NCBI GenBank assembly: GCA_030591195.1
Contig: JAUVBO010000168.1
Span: 1-6,492, forward strand
Direction: 5' to 3'
Length of the DNA stretch: 6,492 nucleotides
From: Pseudomonadota bacterium
GTDB taxonomy: Bacteria; Myxococcota; Polyangia; GCA-2747355; JACKDQ01
This document shows, piece after piece, positions 6,335 through 6,492 of this stretch (position 1 is the stretch's first letter; each line of letters starts with the position of its first letter). The translations under genes were made by a program, and so were the position numbers. The notes below the pieces were generated by a model. The model did not search any database, was not told where the DNA came from, and saw only the letters and a program-made list of their open reading frames with translations.

Positions 6335-6342
6335 TCGTCGAG

Positions 6343-6492
6343 ATGACCGGAACGACAAAGAGCGGAGCCCTCGGGCTCGGGAGCCTCCTGATGCTGCTGC
6401 TGACCCCGCTGCTGGGCTCGGCGGGTTGCGCGGCAAGCAAGGCGCCCCTCCGGGCGACGCTGGCGGCGACGAAGCGAGCGACCGGCACGGTC
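6343..6492 (+). CDS. N-terminus of an exported protein, probable lipoprotein, cut by window edge
   Basis: Only the first 50 residues are present. They read as an export signal: a short N-terminal part with Lys6, a strongly hydrophobic core (about residues 9-24, with LLMLLLTPLL), then GSAGC with Cys29 as probable lipidation site, followed by a basic stretch (ASKAPLRATLAATKRATGTV). The lipobox is acceptable rather than perfect (Ser at -3). A very good ribosome binding site precedes the ATG. The gene is divergent from the hotdog gene, with 144 bp between their starts. The function cannot be judged from this fragment. Confidence 0.7.
   Translation, partial: MTGTTKSGALGLGSLLMLLLTPLLGSAGCAASKAPLRATLAATKRATGTV

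Overview
The window looks like chromosomal DNA from a high-GC member of the Myxococcota (delta-proteobacterial lineage). The evidence is the strong G/C bias at third codon positions, two exported proteins with long Asp/Gly/Ala/Pro-rich linkers behind an N-terminal export signal, and an M23 peptidase ending in a Cys-Gly/hydrophobic/Arg tail that resembles the MYXO-CTERM sorting signal. No species can be named. I see no rRNA, tRNA, CRISPR array, insertion sequence or phage gene.

Left half (1-3234), all on the minus strand, is a run of envelope or secreted proteins. Read in transcription order from right to left: a small lipoprotein with a 15-bp tandem repeat coding for Gly-Ser-Pro-Gly-Asp (3234-2752), followed by about 280 bp that looks like its coding region continued in another frame (to 2474); a Cys-rich exported protein with an Asp/Ala/Gly linker (2427-1570); a 299-bp non-coding gap; an M23 metallopeptidase (1270-401); a short AT-rich island (361-430); and an unrecognised helical protein that runs off the left edge, whose natural 5' end appears to be in another frame.

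Right half (3235-6492) holds central metabolism. A 142-bp divergent intergenic region, with a 10-bp-spaced direct repeat, separates the lipoprotein from aceA. This aceA encodes a large (771-residue) isocitrate lyase of the ICL2 type, with a complete catalytic core and an extra C-terminal GNAT-like domain. It converges, with only 8 bp between stop codons, on a minus-strand gene for a DUF4442-type hotdog-fold protein (possible acyl-CoA thioesterase). Divergent from that gene, the first 50 codons of another probable lipoprotein reach the right edge.

The lyase supports the glyoxylate shunt (growth on acetate or fatty acids), and a hotdog thioesterase-like neighbour fits a lipid or acyl-CoA theme, but no malate synthase is present and the link is only by position. 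The most interesting points are the ICL2 architecture and its possible operator, the apparent frame disruption at the end of the repeat lipoprotein, and the CCT-TGA frame junction at the 5' end of the left-edge gene. Nothing here amounts to a clear new defence or mobile system.
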